Shown: positions 20,263 through 32,525 of the stretch, in pieces
Layout: each line of letters begins with the position of its first letter
Position numbering within the stretch: position 1 is the first letter of the stretch
DNA from: Armigeres subalbatus
Taxonomy: Eukaryota > Arthropoda > Insecta > Diptera > Culicidae
Assembly (NCBI RefSeq): GCF_024139115.2
Contig: NC_085140.1
Location: 229,430,352 to 229,494,351, forward strand
Length of the DNA stretch: 64,000 bases
Direction of reading: 5' to 3'
Made by a program: the position numbers and the translations under genes
The notes under the pieces: model-generated
Databases searched by the model: none
What the model saw: only the letters and a program-made list of their open reading frames with translations
What the model was told of the DNA's origin: nothing

Positions 20263-20860
20263 TCTATTTTAAACGCGATACAAAAAACACACACACAAAC
20301 AAAATAATGATTTGGGACAGAGGGGAAGACGAGTAAAAAAGAAAGAAAAAACTATTCCAATAAGATGGAGAAGAGAGGGGAACAATGAGAGGGAGCTCAA
20401 TTAAATACTTGCGTTCACACTGCTGTGTTGCCGGCTAACAGTTCTGGCAGCACACACTAGCTCGATGGACACTCGCCGGTGGTGCCGTCGAAGCGAACCA
20501 CGCTATTGTTGGTGTTCTCGCCGCACCCAACACTGCAACTGGGTGGATGGATGGTGGCAGGACGGCAGCGTCTGTGTTGGTGGAGACGCACGATGGATGA
20601 TGACTGTCGGCGTGGGACGATGATGCCTGCGCCTGCGATGGACGCCGAATAAACTGCAAAGTTTTGCGTAGTTGCAAAACCAACGAAATGGCTACTTAAC
20701 TGCTAGCTAAGCACCACTTCCACTCAAGCACTATGCTTCAAAACACTTTCGAAAAAAAACCACTACCTGTACTTCAGGAAAAAACGAATGAGAAGCAGAC
20801 CGTACGCGGACTTACAACCGTCTCGCACGGATGCTCGACGTGGAATGACAATGCTAAGAC

Positions 20861-23475
20861 AATTTATGTACATAAAAATGAATATCCAACGCCAAATGGC
20901 AAATGAGCCTTCCAAATAAACGCAAGATTAAAAAAAAATGAATATCCTGCTATCTGATCCTTATAGACTCGGAAACTACTCAACCGATCAGCGTGAAAAT
21001 TTTTGGGGCCGCGGAAGGTTCTTAAGGTGGTTCGACATCCTTCCCCGGTTTGGTAAGGGGGGCTACCATCAGGCATTGCAAACCATCCCATCATTCGATC
21101 TTTTGAGCAAAGATACTGATGAAATAATGTGATATCGATCTTAGCTATCTATCCGCTCAGTAAACAAAGTGCAATGTTCGTCATGGAGAAACATTTTTTC
21201 ACAGCTTTTGTTGTAGCAACACCTTCGCAACGCGAACAAACCCCGAGTCGCGCTGGCTATCCGGATCATCTTCGAACGCTCAAATGATAATATCTTTCCA
21301 GAGTGCTCTCTGATTAGGGATAATATCTTTGCACAAGCAAAGATAATATCCTGTGCTCAGATGATATTGCAATGCCTGGCTACCATACAAATGAAACACT
21401 AATTTATTCATAACTCGAGATGTAATCAGAGAATAAATCAATTTTTGGGCGGACAGAAGTTCGTCGTGTTTGCTAGTGTAACAATAAAACGGGACTTAGT
21501 TAACTCCTTGATAAAGGTACAATACATGTAAACGAAACGTCTGATAAAAACGTAAAAACCGTTTTTGAGCATATAAAGACTGAAAGCCATAACACAGACA
21601 AACAGACGAACCAGTCGGAACATTTTTCAGAAAAATCCATCGCCCAACTCCTCTACCACCATTTGCGAGCATGTTGCACGAAACAATGTTTCGTATGACA
21701 TTGTCACCAGAAGGCGCTGGAGTGAAATGTCAAACTCGAAGGATTACGACGCTAGCACCTCTAGTTGTGAAACGCGTAATCGATCAAATTCAAATTGGTC
21801 GTTGAAGTCATGGTCGATGGAAATTTCTCTAGTGTTACGTCTGTTTGTCTGTGGCCATAACCTCAAATATCATCATCATGGTCGATCTCTCCTAGAAAGT
21901 AATAAACAAAAAATGAAAAGAGTGAAATGGGTTCAAGCGATTATTACAGTGTTGATGATTAAAACTAAACCATTTTAATTTACAATTATTACATAGTTGT
22001 GTTTATTGGCCATAATTGGTATCAAGACAGGTGTTTTGGTGATATGACATATTTTTATATCTGTAACCCACTACTTACCATTATACATATAATTTAATAT
22101 GTTGGTTGAAAAATTACGTGCACAATAATGAAAGTAATGTTCATATATAATTATAAGACAAATTATTCGACGAATGTATAAAAATGGCAACTCAGTTTAT
22201 TCAATTGGACACTGTTGTGTTACGTCTGCTTTGCGCGTTCATCTGCTTAGAGTTCATATCCGAGTTCTAGAATGGTAATACAATAAAACACTAATGATAC
22301 TCACAAATATTATCAATATGTTAATGAACAATTAATTCTAAGCTTAAAAAGAATGCATTAAAAGTTTCAAACTCATGGATGTGCTAATAAACAATGAACT
22401 ACAAGGACCTAGGGCTAAAATATCAAGTATATATAAATGTGGATGTCTTCCAAATTCGTTTTTCGTTCTTATATAATAATATGTTGTTACTGTCACCAGC
22501 TTGTGTATCGGTGTATTGCACCGTAGCTAGATCCATCGGTCACCGCTGTCCACGGAGAAAGCCAATATATGTATCTCCTGTCAAAGGAGCTCTACGACCA
22601 CTTAGATCCTAATATTAATGACACACGGGTGGTATTCGTATCATGGTACAAAAATCTTGATTTAGGTTCTGCAGTATTTGCACGTAACCTTAATCTGGTG
22701 AAATCTGGTCTTTCTTTATGAACTCAAGGACCATCAACCAATCACGAACTCGAACCCTTGTCAGAGTCAGTGGTCAGGACACTGCCAAATAAATCCATTC
22801 TATGAAGACCGAGTTCATTCGTGACCCAGTTTGTGACGCAAGTGACACGTCGGTTTGTCGGTGGAGTGAGGGCACATCTACCTTGCAAGGTTATAAAAAC
22901 GAATGGTCTAATTTGTGAACGACTTCAACATTGTTTCCTAGGCTATTTATTATACTCGATCTCCATTATGTTTTCAAAAAGCAAAAACCTTAACTTTAAA
23001 GCTTAGCACAGACCAGCACTTCTTCGAAAGAGGGAAATTTCTGAGTATTCGCGATAATAATTGAACACTGAGCTTCACTCTTCTTTCTCTTGAGAATCAA
23101 ACTTTCAAACCTCCACCTGAAAATTAAAATTGTGCAGAAATACGTGGCACTTGTTAAACTACCGAGAATACTGTACACACTTAAATGTTTTCACTGATCT
23201 CGGCAGTGCCAATCTTGGTTTGATTTGGTTTGTTGGAGTATCAGTTCAATGGACGTATAATTATGGCGGCTCCTTTGAGTGCCGTAGTATACAACTTATT
23301 TTTTCAGTGGATATATCAGCAGCAAGTCACGAGCCGAGCGCTTGGCTCTGCGGATCTCGGCAAAAGAATCGAAAAATGCCGAGCGGAAGTGCGAATTAAC
23401 ATTGTAAATTACAAGGAACACCCTACAACGTAGGGTGTTTGTTTGGTTTAACACCCACGAGTATTAACGGCCTAC
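20861..23475. other. AT-rich intergenic sequence with one dispersed repeat
   Basis: No gene. Near 20940-21130 there is a short open stretch in a motif (ggcccc...gatcggttgagtagtttccg, read on the minus strand) that looks repetitive. A ctaccatcaggcattgcaa block at 21061 has an inverted relative at 21365-21384. Positions 22722-22825 share sequence with 31738-31902. No coding family recognised. Confidence 0.35.
22722..22825 (+). repeat. Dispersed repeat, related to 31738-31902
   Basis: Shared landmarks are caaccaatcacgaactcg near 22734 and accgagttcattcgtgac near 22808. The second copy (31720-31902) has the same blocks around a perfect palindrome. Probably a small MITE family with cacgaactcg-type ends. 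Confidence 0.5.
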
Positions 23476-23488
23476 ATACAAACCACGT

Positions 23489-24438
23489 ACAAAGTCCAAT
23501 ACAAGGTGATGGACTTTCGTGCCTGTTGTTCAACATTGCGCTAGCAGGTGTCATGCGGAGAGCCGGGTGTAACAACCGGGGTACGATTTTCAACAGATCC
23601 AGTCAATTTATTTGCTTCGCGGATGACATGGACATTGTCGGCCGAACATTTGCAAAGGTGGCAGAACTGTACACCCGCCTGAAACGTGAAGCAACAAAAG
23701 TTGGACTGGTGGTGAATGCGTCAAAGACAAAGTACATGCTTGTGGGTGGAACCGAGCGCGACAGGGTCCGCCTGGGAAGCAGTGTTACGATAGACGGGGA
23801 TACCTTCGAGGTGGTCGAGGAATTCGTCTACCTCGGATCCTTGCTAACGGCTGACAACAACGTTAGTCGTGAAATACGAAGGCGCATCATCTGTGGAAGT
23901 CGGGCCTACTACGGGCTCCAGAAGAAACTGCGGTCGAAGAGATTCGCCACCGCACCAAATGTGTCATGTACAAGACGTTAATAAGACCGGTAGTCCTCTA
24001 CGGACATGAAACATGGACAATGCTCGAGGAGGACTTGCAAGCACTCGGAGTATTCGAGAGACGGGTGCTTAGGACCATCTTTGGCGGTGTACAAGAAGAC
24101 GGTGTGTGGCGGCGAAGAATGAACCATGAGCTCGCCCAGCTCTACGGCGAACCCAGTATCCAGAAGGTAGCTAAAGCCGGAAGGGTACGATGGGCAGGGC
24201 ATGTTGCAAGAATGCCGGACAGCAACCCTGCAAAGATGGTGTTTGCTTCCGATCCGGCAGGTACGAGACGACGTGGAGCGCAGCGAGCGAGATGGGCAGA
24301 CCAGGTGCAGAACGACTTGGCGAGCGTGGGGCGTATTCGAGGATGGAGAGATGCGGCCTCGAACCGTGTATTGTGGCGTCAAATGGTTGATTCAGTGTTA
24401 TCTGTATAGATGTAGACTAAATAAATGAATGAAATGAA
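23489..24438 (+). mobile_element. RTE-like LINE, subfamily 2, 5'-truncated, with target duplication
   Basis: 950-bp insertion flanked by an exact 13-bp duplication atacaaaccacgt (23476-23488 and 24439-24451). Content: RT end [22 protein letters not shown] (catalytic DD), YLGSLLTADNNVSREIRRR, and the C-terminal [18 protein letters not shown]. It ends with an ataaatgaatgaaatgaa tail. One frameshift near 23945-23970 (ORFs 23439-23981 and 23966-24409). Confidence 0.85.
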
Positions 24439-24451
24439 ATACAAACCACGT

Positions 24452-25343
24452 GCTACTGACTGCGTTGGAACTAACCACCTGGTCCGAAGAGATCCAGTGA
24501 GAGCCTCTCGTCACTGTGGACTCTCGTGCGGCTTTCGTTTTCTACGCTCGGAATCGAATCACACGCCTCAAAACTGCTCGAATGCAATAATATAACTGCA
24601 AATCAGCACAATCCTTGTTTCGGCGCACTGCAATCGCCGAGTATACCTGAGCAGTCTTATTGGACGAAATTGCATTCCAATTGGCGGCTGAACACTCTGT
24701 CACGATTGTGGGATTCGACGAGCTTTAGCTTGGTAAAAGGTCGCGAAGCACGTTGGGATACAACACCGGTCACGTGGGTCGAGCAAGCGCTTCAAAATTC
24801 TATCGCCAGGACCCCTATCACCGCATGGTTGGAACGACGTCGCCGGCAAGTACCTTCTGGTGGGAAATAGGTTTAGGAGATCGATGTGCACGAGGGATAG
24901 TACCAATAAAAGTTATTTGAATTTTAACTCGTGCATTAGTCCTAAGAGAGGCCCTCGTTTTCACATTGATTTCGAATCGTTACTGGAATTTCCTTTTTTT
25001 TAAATCATTATTAGAGAGATTTTCAATTTTTATACAAAGTTCATCACTATCGTTACTGGAGTGGTTTTGCTTAATAAATAACTGATCGCGGATTATGTGG
25101 ATAATCGAGATAATAGATAAAACGGTTCTCTCGGTTTACATGGAGGGTTTACAGGTAGGTTGGGAAACCGTTTGGGTTCAAGATTAACTGCGGTATTTGA
25201 GCAATAAATAACTCGCCCTACAAGAGGGTTTCTTAGCCGGGATCCTAACAGCAACAGCAGTCTTCCTTAGACAATGAAGTGGCGCATAAGCTGCAGTTTG
25301 TGTGAGCTCGGAACATACGTTACAACCTATTGAACTGTAAAAC
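24452..25343. other. Unassigned sequence
   Basis: Continuation of the locus that received the RTE insertion. A 114-codon open stretch at 24526-24870 is less AT-rich than its surroundings but matches nothing I know and has no supporting signals. I see no other feature. Confidence 0.3.
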
Positions 25344-25453
25344 CGCCCAAGTAACCAAAAGTTCCTTTAAGAGTACGTTTTTCGCTTAATCAGCTTCACT
25401 GAGCTGCTTAAGCGAAAAACGTACTCTTGAAGGAACTTGTGGTTACTTGGGCG
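25344..25453. repeat. 110-bp near-perfect palindrome
   Basis: Arms of about 53 bp beginning cgcccaagtaacca and ending in its complement, with only three internal mismatches and a minimal loop around 25398. It has the form of a small foldback MITE. No target duplication evident. Confidence 0.75.
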
Positions 25454-26330
25454 TCTACCTATCCAGCAAAGTAAAAAAAGGCTTGTTGGTAAGGCAGAAG
25501 TATTGTTATCGCCTAATGTTTATTATGGCGAACTAAAACGTGAGATCTAAAATGTATTAGATTTGCTTTAGAAACAACTTGAAAGCACTTTAATATACTC
25601 CCCAATAAAGTAGTGACAAGAAACTTACTTGTTTGCACTCTATGAGTAACTTGGATATCGAGTTTGAAAGTTTTAGATCCTCCTTGGGCAACTTAATTAT
25701 CAGAAGCTTTGTAGCGGTACACCAAATAATCTTAACGAAGGTTTCAATCTTTTTAAAGATTACATACATTTTATTTGGTAGCGCATATAGATAGTAGAAT
25801 CTATATAGATGAGCGAAAGCATGGTTGGGTTCGTTTTTTGACCGTGTACCAGACGCATATGACATCACACCCCTTAATATTTTCATTGAAATCGTGACGT
25901 CGTGCTCATTTGGAGACACGTTTGACAGCTTGTTTGGAGACAGAGGATTTATCTTCGCTCATCTATATTCATATTCCACCATATAACTCGAGCAGGAGAA
26001 ATTGGCTCATTAATACCTAGTTCTGTTATTGATACCATACTCTGTTATAAGTCAAGTACGAGACACTGAAGACGGCCTTACTGTTGAGGTCGAAATACAT
26101 ATCTGTCAAGATACAATTAAGTGGTGGAATTCAATGGGATTGTACAAACTCGTCTTATGACAAGTGACCATACTCTGTTATGAACTAGCCCTGCATAAGA
26201 GGTAAAATACCAAAGTGATAATACCAAAAAATAATATGCACAATATTTGAGCCATAACATACTCTCAAATTAAATTTTATTTCAATACCAATTAATGTAT
26301 AACCAATTATTATTCGTTTGGTATTGAAAT
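25454..26330. other. AT-rich spacer
   Basis: No gene or repeat identified. The 109-codon minus-strand open stretch at 25590-25919 has no recognisable content. Confidence 0.3.
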
Positions 26331-26528
26331 AAAAGATATTTTAGTTACCAGATAAAGATTGTCGCTGTCGTCGCTGTCCGGAACATCTTTTGCTGGAGAG
26401 GATAGGGGAGCTAAATGGCACAGAAGGAAAATCCATACGATTTGACAGCTTGATACCCAACATGTTCCGGACAGCAGAACAAAGGGACCCGAAGCGACAA
26501 TCTTTATCTAGTAACTAAAATATCTTTT
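26331..26528. mobile_element. hAT-type MITE, copy 2 (reverse orientation to copy 1)
   Basis: 198 bp, same terminal repeats and length as 15337-15534 but inverted in its internal sequence. Flanks attgaaat and attgaaaa form an 8-bp target duplication with one mismatch. A few internal substitutions separate the copies. Confidence 0.83.
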
Positions 26529-26641
26529 ATTGAAAAGCTAAGCATGTTATGATTCAAGTATTCTGCTTCAAGTATTCTTCATATGCTTCAAGTATTCTGC
26601 ATTTTTGGTATTTTATCTCTTATGCAGGGCTACTTCATACC

Positions 26642-26737
26642 AAGAAGACGACGACGACGAAGAAGAAGAAGAAGAAGCAGAAGAAGAAGAAGAAGAAGAA
26701 GAAGAAGAAGAATAAGAAAAAAGAAGAAGAAGAAGAA
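26642..26737. repeat. GAA/GAC microsatellite
   Basis: Purine-rich trinucleotide run (gac, then gaa repeats with one gca and one ata interruption). It opens spurious Arg/Lys-rich, Glu-rich or Leu/Ser-rich frames on both strands; none is a gene. Confidence 0.9.
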
Positions 26738-26740
26738 ATT

Positions 26741-28088
26741 TATAGTAGCGCATGGTTTGGGAATCAATAAATGAAATGTTGCCAGAAAAAGTGGTGCATA
26801 AACCATTTTTGTCAATTTTTAGTTTTTTTAACATACACGAGTTCTATTTGCAAAGATCTAGTAAGGGAATGACGAAAAAGCGATTTTTGATAACTAAATC
26901 TGGAGATATGCACATTTCAATTTCTGATATACATATATCACAATGACCATTTCGTTGCCAGAAAAAGTGGTACTTCTGCAGTTCCACCCACTAAAATCAG
27001 GTTATTTAAAAGAAAATTTGGCGATATGGGAGTTTCCGCAACATATTCTTTCACTATTTTGTATTTCAAGATTATTAGCAACTGTTTAGAATGATTTTAT
27101 AAATGATTTGTACAATGTACAATGTACATGCACTACTTTTACTGGCAACGATTTTTTGTTTCTGTTGCATTTTGTTCCCATTAAAAGTGGTACATGTGCA
27201 TTTTCTTCCAATAAACTTGAAATTTGTCAAGAAACTTTGCATAGGGTAAAATGTCCAATAATGGTCCCCCTAGTAGCGGAATTTTACTCTTCCTGTCATA
27301 AGGACTAGACATTTTCAACATATTAATTCTGCTTGACATCTAATACCAAAATCGGCATCTCCCCTTCACGATGCATACATAAAACACTCAAATACACGAC
27401 GTTATTCGTTGAATTTAACATTTTAAAGTCTGACTGAATTCGCCCTATAGTAGACCCCCTGGGGTCCATAGTAGGAAATTGCTTCCCTTCATTTGATTTT
27501 TATGTTCCGTTTCGGGACGTCCTTCTTTCCTATTATGGACCCCCCAAAATATTCTTATAATGGACACTCTCGTGTTTATTTTTTGTAGAATTGTGAAAAA
27601 TCTTCTTATTTTACTTTCCATAACATTTCCAATGCATGTAATCAAATCGTAGGATTGTAAGGTAGGTTCTCCCGATGGAATTTCAAAGCATTAACATTAA
27701 ACATTTACATTAACATGTTTGTAACCAGTGGTGTGTTGATCTGTCCAAGGGTGTTGAGATTTTCGTGGTTTTTGGATTCGGTTTTTGTTGTATATGCCTT
27801 GAAAAGTATTGATCCATTGAAACTTGACCCAATCAACACCCACTGTGCCGTCATCAGCAGCATAGGATAGTTCCGCTACTCAACACCAGGTGTACGCAAG
27901 CACATGGGAGGCCATGGTGGGTGGTGTAATGGGGACATCATTAGGGCGAAAATGTGATGAGGGACCACCATCGCTAAATGGCAATTAGCTTGCAACTTTT
28001 GCTAGAGTAAGACGTGAGTCGATTAGCTGTCCGGAAAATTTAAACCAAGAACTTGAAGTCAGCAAATCCTTCAAAAATGCCGTGAATA
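26741..28088. other. AT-rich spacer
   Basis: No gene. 'gtggtacatgtgcat'-like and 'tagtaggaaa / tattatggacccccc'-like phrases recur at short range near 26990-27190 and 27450-27560, suggesting old repeats. No family assigned. Confidence 0.3.
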
Positions 28089-29185
28089 CCAGGTCCCAAC
28101 GCATCATCTGTTCGTTGATTTCAAGGCGGCATACGACAGTATAGACCGCGTAGAGCTATGGGAAATTATGGACGAGAACAGCTTTCCTGGGAAGCTTACC
28201 AGACTGATCAAAGCAACGGTGGATGGTGTGCAAAACTGTGTGAAGATTTCGGGCGAACACTCCAGTTCGTTCGAATCGCGCCGGGGACCTTCGTGCCTGT
28301 TGTTCAACATTGCGCTAGAAGGTGTAATGCGGCCGGCTCTCCATATAACAGCCGGGGTACGATTTTCAACAGATCCAGTCAATTTATTTGCTTCGCGGAT
28401 GACATGGACATGGACAATGTTCGGCCGACAAGAACATTTGCAAAGGTGGCAGAACTGTACACCCGCCTGAAACGTGAAGCAACAAAAGTTGGACTGGTGG
28501 TGAATGCGTCAAAGACAAAGTACAAAGCAGTGTTACGATAGACGGGGATACCTTCGAGGTGATCGAGGAATTCGTCTACCTCGGATCCTTGCTAACGACT
28601 GATAACATTGTCAGTCGTGAAATACGAAGGCGCATCATCTGCGGAAGTCGGGCCTACTACGGGCTCCAGAAGAAACTACGGTCAAAAAAGATTCGCCACC
28701 GCACCAAATGTGTCATGTACAATACGCTAATAAGACCGGTTGTCCTCTACGGACATGAAACATGGACAATGCTCGAGGAGGACTTGCAAGCACTCGGAGT
28801 ATTCGAGAGACGGGTGCTTAGGACCATCTTTGGCGGTGCGCAAAAAGACGGTGTGTGGCGGCGAAGAATGAACCATGAGCTCGCCCAGCTCTACGGCGAA
28901 CCCAGTATCCAGAAGGTAGCTAAAGCTGGAAGAAAGGGTTCGATAGGCAGGGCATGTTGTAAGAATGCCGAACAGCAACCCTGCAAAGATGGTGTTCGCT
29001 TCCGATCCAGCATGGACGAGACGACCTGGAGTGCAGTGAGCGAGATGGGCAGACCAGGTGCAAAACGACTTGGCGAGCGTGGGGTGTATTCGAGGATGGA
29101 GAGATGCGGCCTCGAACCGTGTATTGTGGCGTCAAATTGTTGATTCAGTGTTATCTGTTTAGATGTAGACTAAATAAATGAATGA
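28089..29185 (+). mobile_element. RTE-like LINE, subfamily 2, second copy
   Basis: Closely similar to 23489-24438 but starting further 5' in RT (FVDFKAAYDSIDRVELW region near 28110). Frames are broken at about 28290, 28420 and 28530. The 28559-29143 frame carries YLGSLLTTDNIVSREIRRR and the HETWTMLEEDLQALGVFERRVLRTIFGG region. It ends in the same actaaataaatgaatgaa tail. Target duplication not identified. Confidence 0.8.
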
Positions 29186-29746
29186 AGTTAAAGTCGAAGA
29201 TCTGTGAAAAAGTGAACTGTGCGACATAGGAGGAAATATCCAGGACCCCTTTTTGACTGGACATTAGTACACCTTCATTAGTCTACGTGAACTCGGCCGT
29301 GGAGTGTTCTTGGATCCATTAACCAAGCAGCATATCGGTGGACCGCTAGCGTCCAGATTTGCCATTCTGGTACGTCCGTGGTACAACTGTCCAGACAGCG
29401 CCATTTTGTGGATATTACCAACGCTGCAGGCATTTCGTGACTGGGTTCGAGAAAACAAGCCAACATCGAAAGTAGCGACGGTAGAGGAAACGGTTGGAGT
29501 AGCGGAACGTGAATGTTAGTACAGTTGAATTGCAGAAAATTGTAAATTTGAATTTATTATTCGAAATTTTTGGGAAAATGCGTCTCCTGTAAAATTTACT
29601 CAATGTGACATATGTACCACTTTCGCTGGCATCGATTAAAATGTTAATTTAGACACCGCGTAATCGTTAATTTGGTGCACTGCGATTGTCTTCTTTTCGC
29701 TTGGTATCATGGTACGAATATTACTAGTATGTCCTTAGGGAAGATC
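29186..29746. other. Unassigned sequence
   Basis: A 71-codon plus-strand frame at 29304-29519 opens with codon use more even than the AT-rich surroundings, but I recognise no domain. Nothing else is seen. Confidence 0.25.
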
Positions 29747-29889
29747 CATTAATTACGTAACGCAAAAATTGGACATTTTAACCCCCCCCCTATGTCACAC
29801 TTTTTGTATGAAGCGTCTGAAAATTTCGTATGGATGGGCACAAATCGCTCAACCCCATCCCCCTCTAAGCGTTACGTAATTTGTGAATG
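29747..29889. repeat. Small inverted-repeat element with aattacgtaacgc ends
   Basis: aattacgtaacgc at 29751-29763 and its complement gcgttacgtaatt at 29869-29881, with ~105 bp between including runs of c. Looks like a MITE. A duplication is not clear. Confidence 0.55.
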
Positions 29890-30521
29890 CTCTCTTAGAG
29901 AGCACATCGAAATTAACAATGTCCGCCAAAGGAACCATAAGCACAGTATCACGATTTTGTGTAGCAAAAACTTGCCTTAATGGTGTTTATTTACATTGGG
30001 CCTTAAAAAAATTTAGAAACAATGTAAAATAAAGACAAAGAATATTTCACAGCATTTTAAAACCCCAAATCACAAACAAAAAAAAATTCCATGGACAGTC
30101 CATATAATCGAGGGTCCATATAATCGAGGTACTGTACCGCACCATGCCACAAAAGGCAGCATGTGTCATTGGAGAAGATGTTTATGGTTTCAGGAATAGG
30201 CACGAGAGATATTCTAATGACAACGCGCGTGAGCCATCGTATACATAATGGTCGTTGGACCCAAGATGGTCAGATTAACTTTCTTCTTATCCAGTTTACC
30301 GCGAGCGGTAATTTTCGCCACTGTGGGTTAGTCCATGATTTGACAATCGTGGCGGTTAACTGCACCCACTGTTCTGAGCATTACCGGTCGCGGAAAACTG
30401 GCTACGGGGTGTTGTCTCAACATGATGATTTCAGTTTTCCCATATATATTCAGGTTTGCACATCCCGCCAACTACCTATGCATAGGTTAAGGTGGATTCG
30501 GCGTTCAACGGGGTGGTGGAG

Positions 30522-30602
30522 GTGCCTACCCAAAAAGTCGTGGGTTCTTTCATTGCTAATACAAAAGGCAATGAAAGAATTCGCGACTTTTTGGGTAGGC
30601 AC
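30522..30602. repeat. 81-bp hairpin (35-bp arms, 11-bp loop)
   Basis: Left arm 30522-30556 starting gtgcctacccaaaaagtcg pairs with 30568-30602 at 32 of 35 positions. The size is within the range of insect pre-miRNA hairpins, but the symmetric, nearly mismatch-free arms fit a MITE better. Confidence 0.7.
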
Positions 30603-31719
30603 TCGAAAGTGACCCCCCTGGAAAGTTTTGCTTTTGTACGAGCTGGGGGAAAAGGACTAATTTAGGAGATTTTGGATTTTGCGGAGGTCGAAAAACTGTT
30701 ATGACGTCCTATACCTTACCTAAGTGTCCTTAGCTCCGTTTATACTTCTTACAAACAATATTGCTTCATTTCAAAATAACCCTCTCCCGCCCATGGTGCC
30801 CATCATGGTGTCTGTAGAGCACCATGAATTGTTGCACCTTCTAACCTTGATCGAATTGTTTGAGCAACAAAAAGCAATAGGGTAAGACGGTATAATGCGC
30901 CCCACCTGGCCAAAACGCCCCCCTTTGATTTCTAGAAAACCATAACTAACTAAGGGTCAAAATCAGTTGGTACCTATAAATATTTGTAAAACCACCATAC
31001 TATGTGAATGTGGAAGTATTTTTGTATTACATAATGAAAATAATAGCAAAATACAGAAAGTTATAGTTTTGATGTAACTTTTCATGTTTGTTTGCTCAAC
31101 ATTTTGGAGCGACGCTAGCATACTGACCACAAAACTCGCACTAGAACACTCAGTTGGGCAACAAAACAACTTTTCTCAGTAGTTAATATGATATAAAATT
31201 GCTTCCATCGTCAAAAATGTAACGTTTTCGAAAACATGTTTCACTGATCAAAACGCTCCAGTGTATGCAGGCCTATATGCCCTTACCAACTGGACACAAG
31301 CGCAGCGAGCTTGGAGCAGATACTTTCAAATTATATGGAAATTATTGAAATGTAATTCAAACTTGCTTAAATGGACTTATGTTGGTTTTTCAATCTCAAG
31401 CAAACCTCAAGTAACCTTTTTATTATGGGATTGATAAAATACTAATGAAGGGCTTTGAAACGTCTTTGGTTAAGGTGGGGCGTATTGCCCAGGCACTTTT
31501 TAAAATCCATTTTTCACGATTTTTCAAAAAAACCTTTTTTACGTGTTTTCTGTAATATTTTTATATGACTTCTCACGGGCAATGCATTTGTGAGTTCCTG
31601 GACTATCAAATAACATAAAGTATGCATACATTGCATTGAAAAGTAAAAAGTTATCAACGAGGGCACTTTTTTTAACCTATTTGGCACATCTTTATTATTC
31701 CATTAGGTGACAGATTAGT
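30603..31719. other. AT-rich spacer
   Basis: No gene. 'ggtataatgcgccccacc' near 30890 and 'aaggtggggcgtattgccc' near 31473 look like inverted relatives about 590 bp apart. No family assigned. Confidence 0.3.
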
Positions 31720-31902
31720 AGTACTTCTTGTTAGACTCAAGGGCAGCCAACCAATCACGAACTCGACCCTTTTCACAGAGTGTATGTAATTAATTACATA
31801 CACTCTGCCTTTTTAGAGTCCTCGAGTCAGTGTCAGAGTCAGTGGAAAGTACTACTGAACTGTGAAAAAGGTCCTTTGACGAGGACCGAATTCATTCGTG
31901 AC
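31720..31902. repeat. Dispersed inverted-repeat element with an internal perfect palindrome
   Basis: Related to 22722-22825. It contains cagagtgtatgtaatt joined to its exact complement (31776-31807, 32 bp, no loop). Outer blocks agtagtactt and aaagtactact are also inverted. Confidence 0.6.
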
Positions 31903-31918
31903 GTCATGCTGCAGAACC

Positions 31919-32105
31919 TAATTTTGAGTACAAATAATTAAACTATCGAAAACAATCAACGTACTGTTGATTTACAATCAAATATTTTTTCTTCATTTTC
32001 CATTAATTTTAGCTATGCCAAATAACTTTTGTTCTAGTTTTTTTTTCTCAAATATTATTCCTTCTCGTTGAAATCATTGGAAAAAGTCGTAAGCGGGAAA
32101 GGGTT
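31919..32105. mobile_element. piggyBac-type MITE, partial copy
   Basis: About 187 bp similar to the right two-thirds of 43653-43966. It shares 'tagctatgccaaataacttt' and ends in gggaaaggg followed by a mutated ttaa (ttta). The left end is absent. Confidence 0.6.
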
Positions 32106-32525
32106 TATAAAAATTGAAGTGGAATTTTGGGATACGTATTTATTAGCTCTTTGAACTTTCAATTTTTGACTTTTTTGTTTCATTTCGTAATGTCATTAAA
32201 TCACTACTTTTGTGGGTGTTAAAATAAAATAAAATCAACTGAAAACATAAATAAGGATTTTTTATTTTCTTCCAATGCTTAACATATGTAAAACAAACAA
32301 AATTGATTAAATTTAGTATACTAAAGTTGGAGGTCAGCGTACCAATTGCGGCTAATTAAAGTTTTTTTGAAGGAGAATAGTATTTTTGGTTCTGCAAGGA
32401 TAAAAATTAAACGATTGAAAATACATTAAATATTTTTTTCATTTTGATGGAAATAAAAACAAGCATGTTCTTTTGTCTAGTTCATTTCACTCGCATGTGT
32501 AAACTCAAACCAAACACTCATAGAG

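Larger units (their letters stand above)
15668..20700 (-). mobile_element. I-clade non-LTR retrotransposon with RNase H
   Basis: Minus-strand LINE with 5' leader (about 20263-20700, upper limit uncertain), ORF1 (18814-20262) and ORF2 split over three frames (17034-18833, 16414-17235, 15671-16420). APE endonuclease, RT and a C-terminal RNase H in that order are the I-clade layout (MosquI-like in Aedes; inference). The 3' end is missing: RNase H stops abruptly at about 15668 and unrelated sequence follows. That is unusual for a LINE, whose copies normally lose the 5' end. Loa-type elements are an alternative assignment. Confidence 0.82.

Noticed and set aside
24526..24870. 114-codon plus-strand frame in a less AT-rich block
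   Set aside because: No homology I can name, no domain and no flanking gene signals; left unassigned.
26549..26834. Highly charged or Leu/Ser-rich open frames on both strands
   Set aside because: They are translations of the GAA/GAC microsatellite at 26642-26737, with no gene signals.
30163..30612. 149-codon plus-strand frame
   Set aside because: Runs straight through the 81-bp hairpin and shows no domain or codon bias; chance opening.
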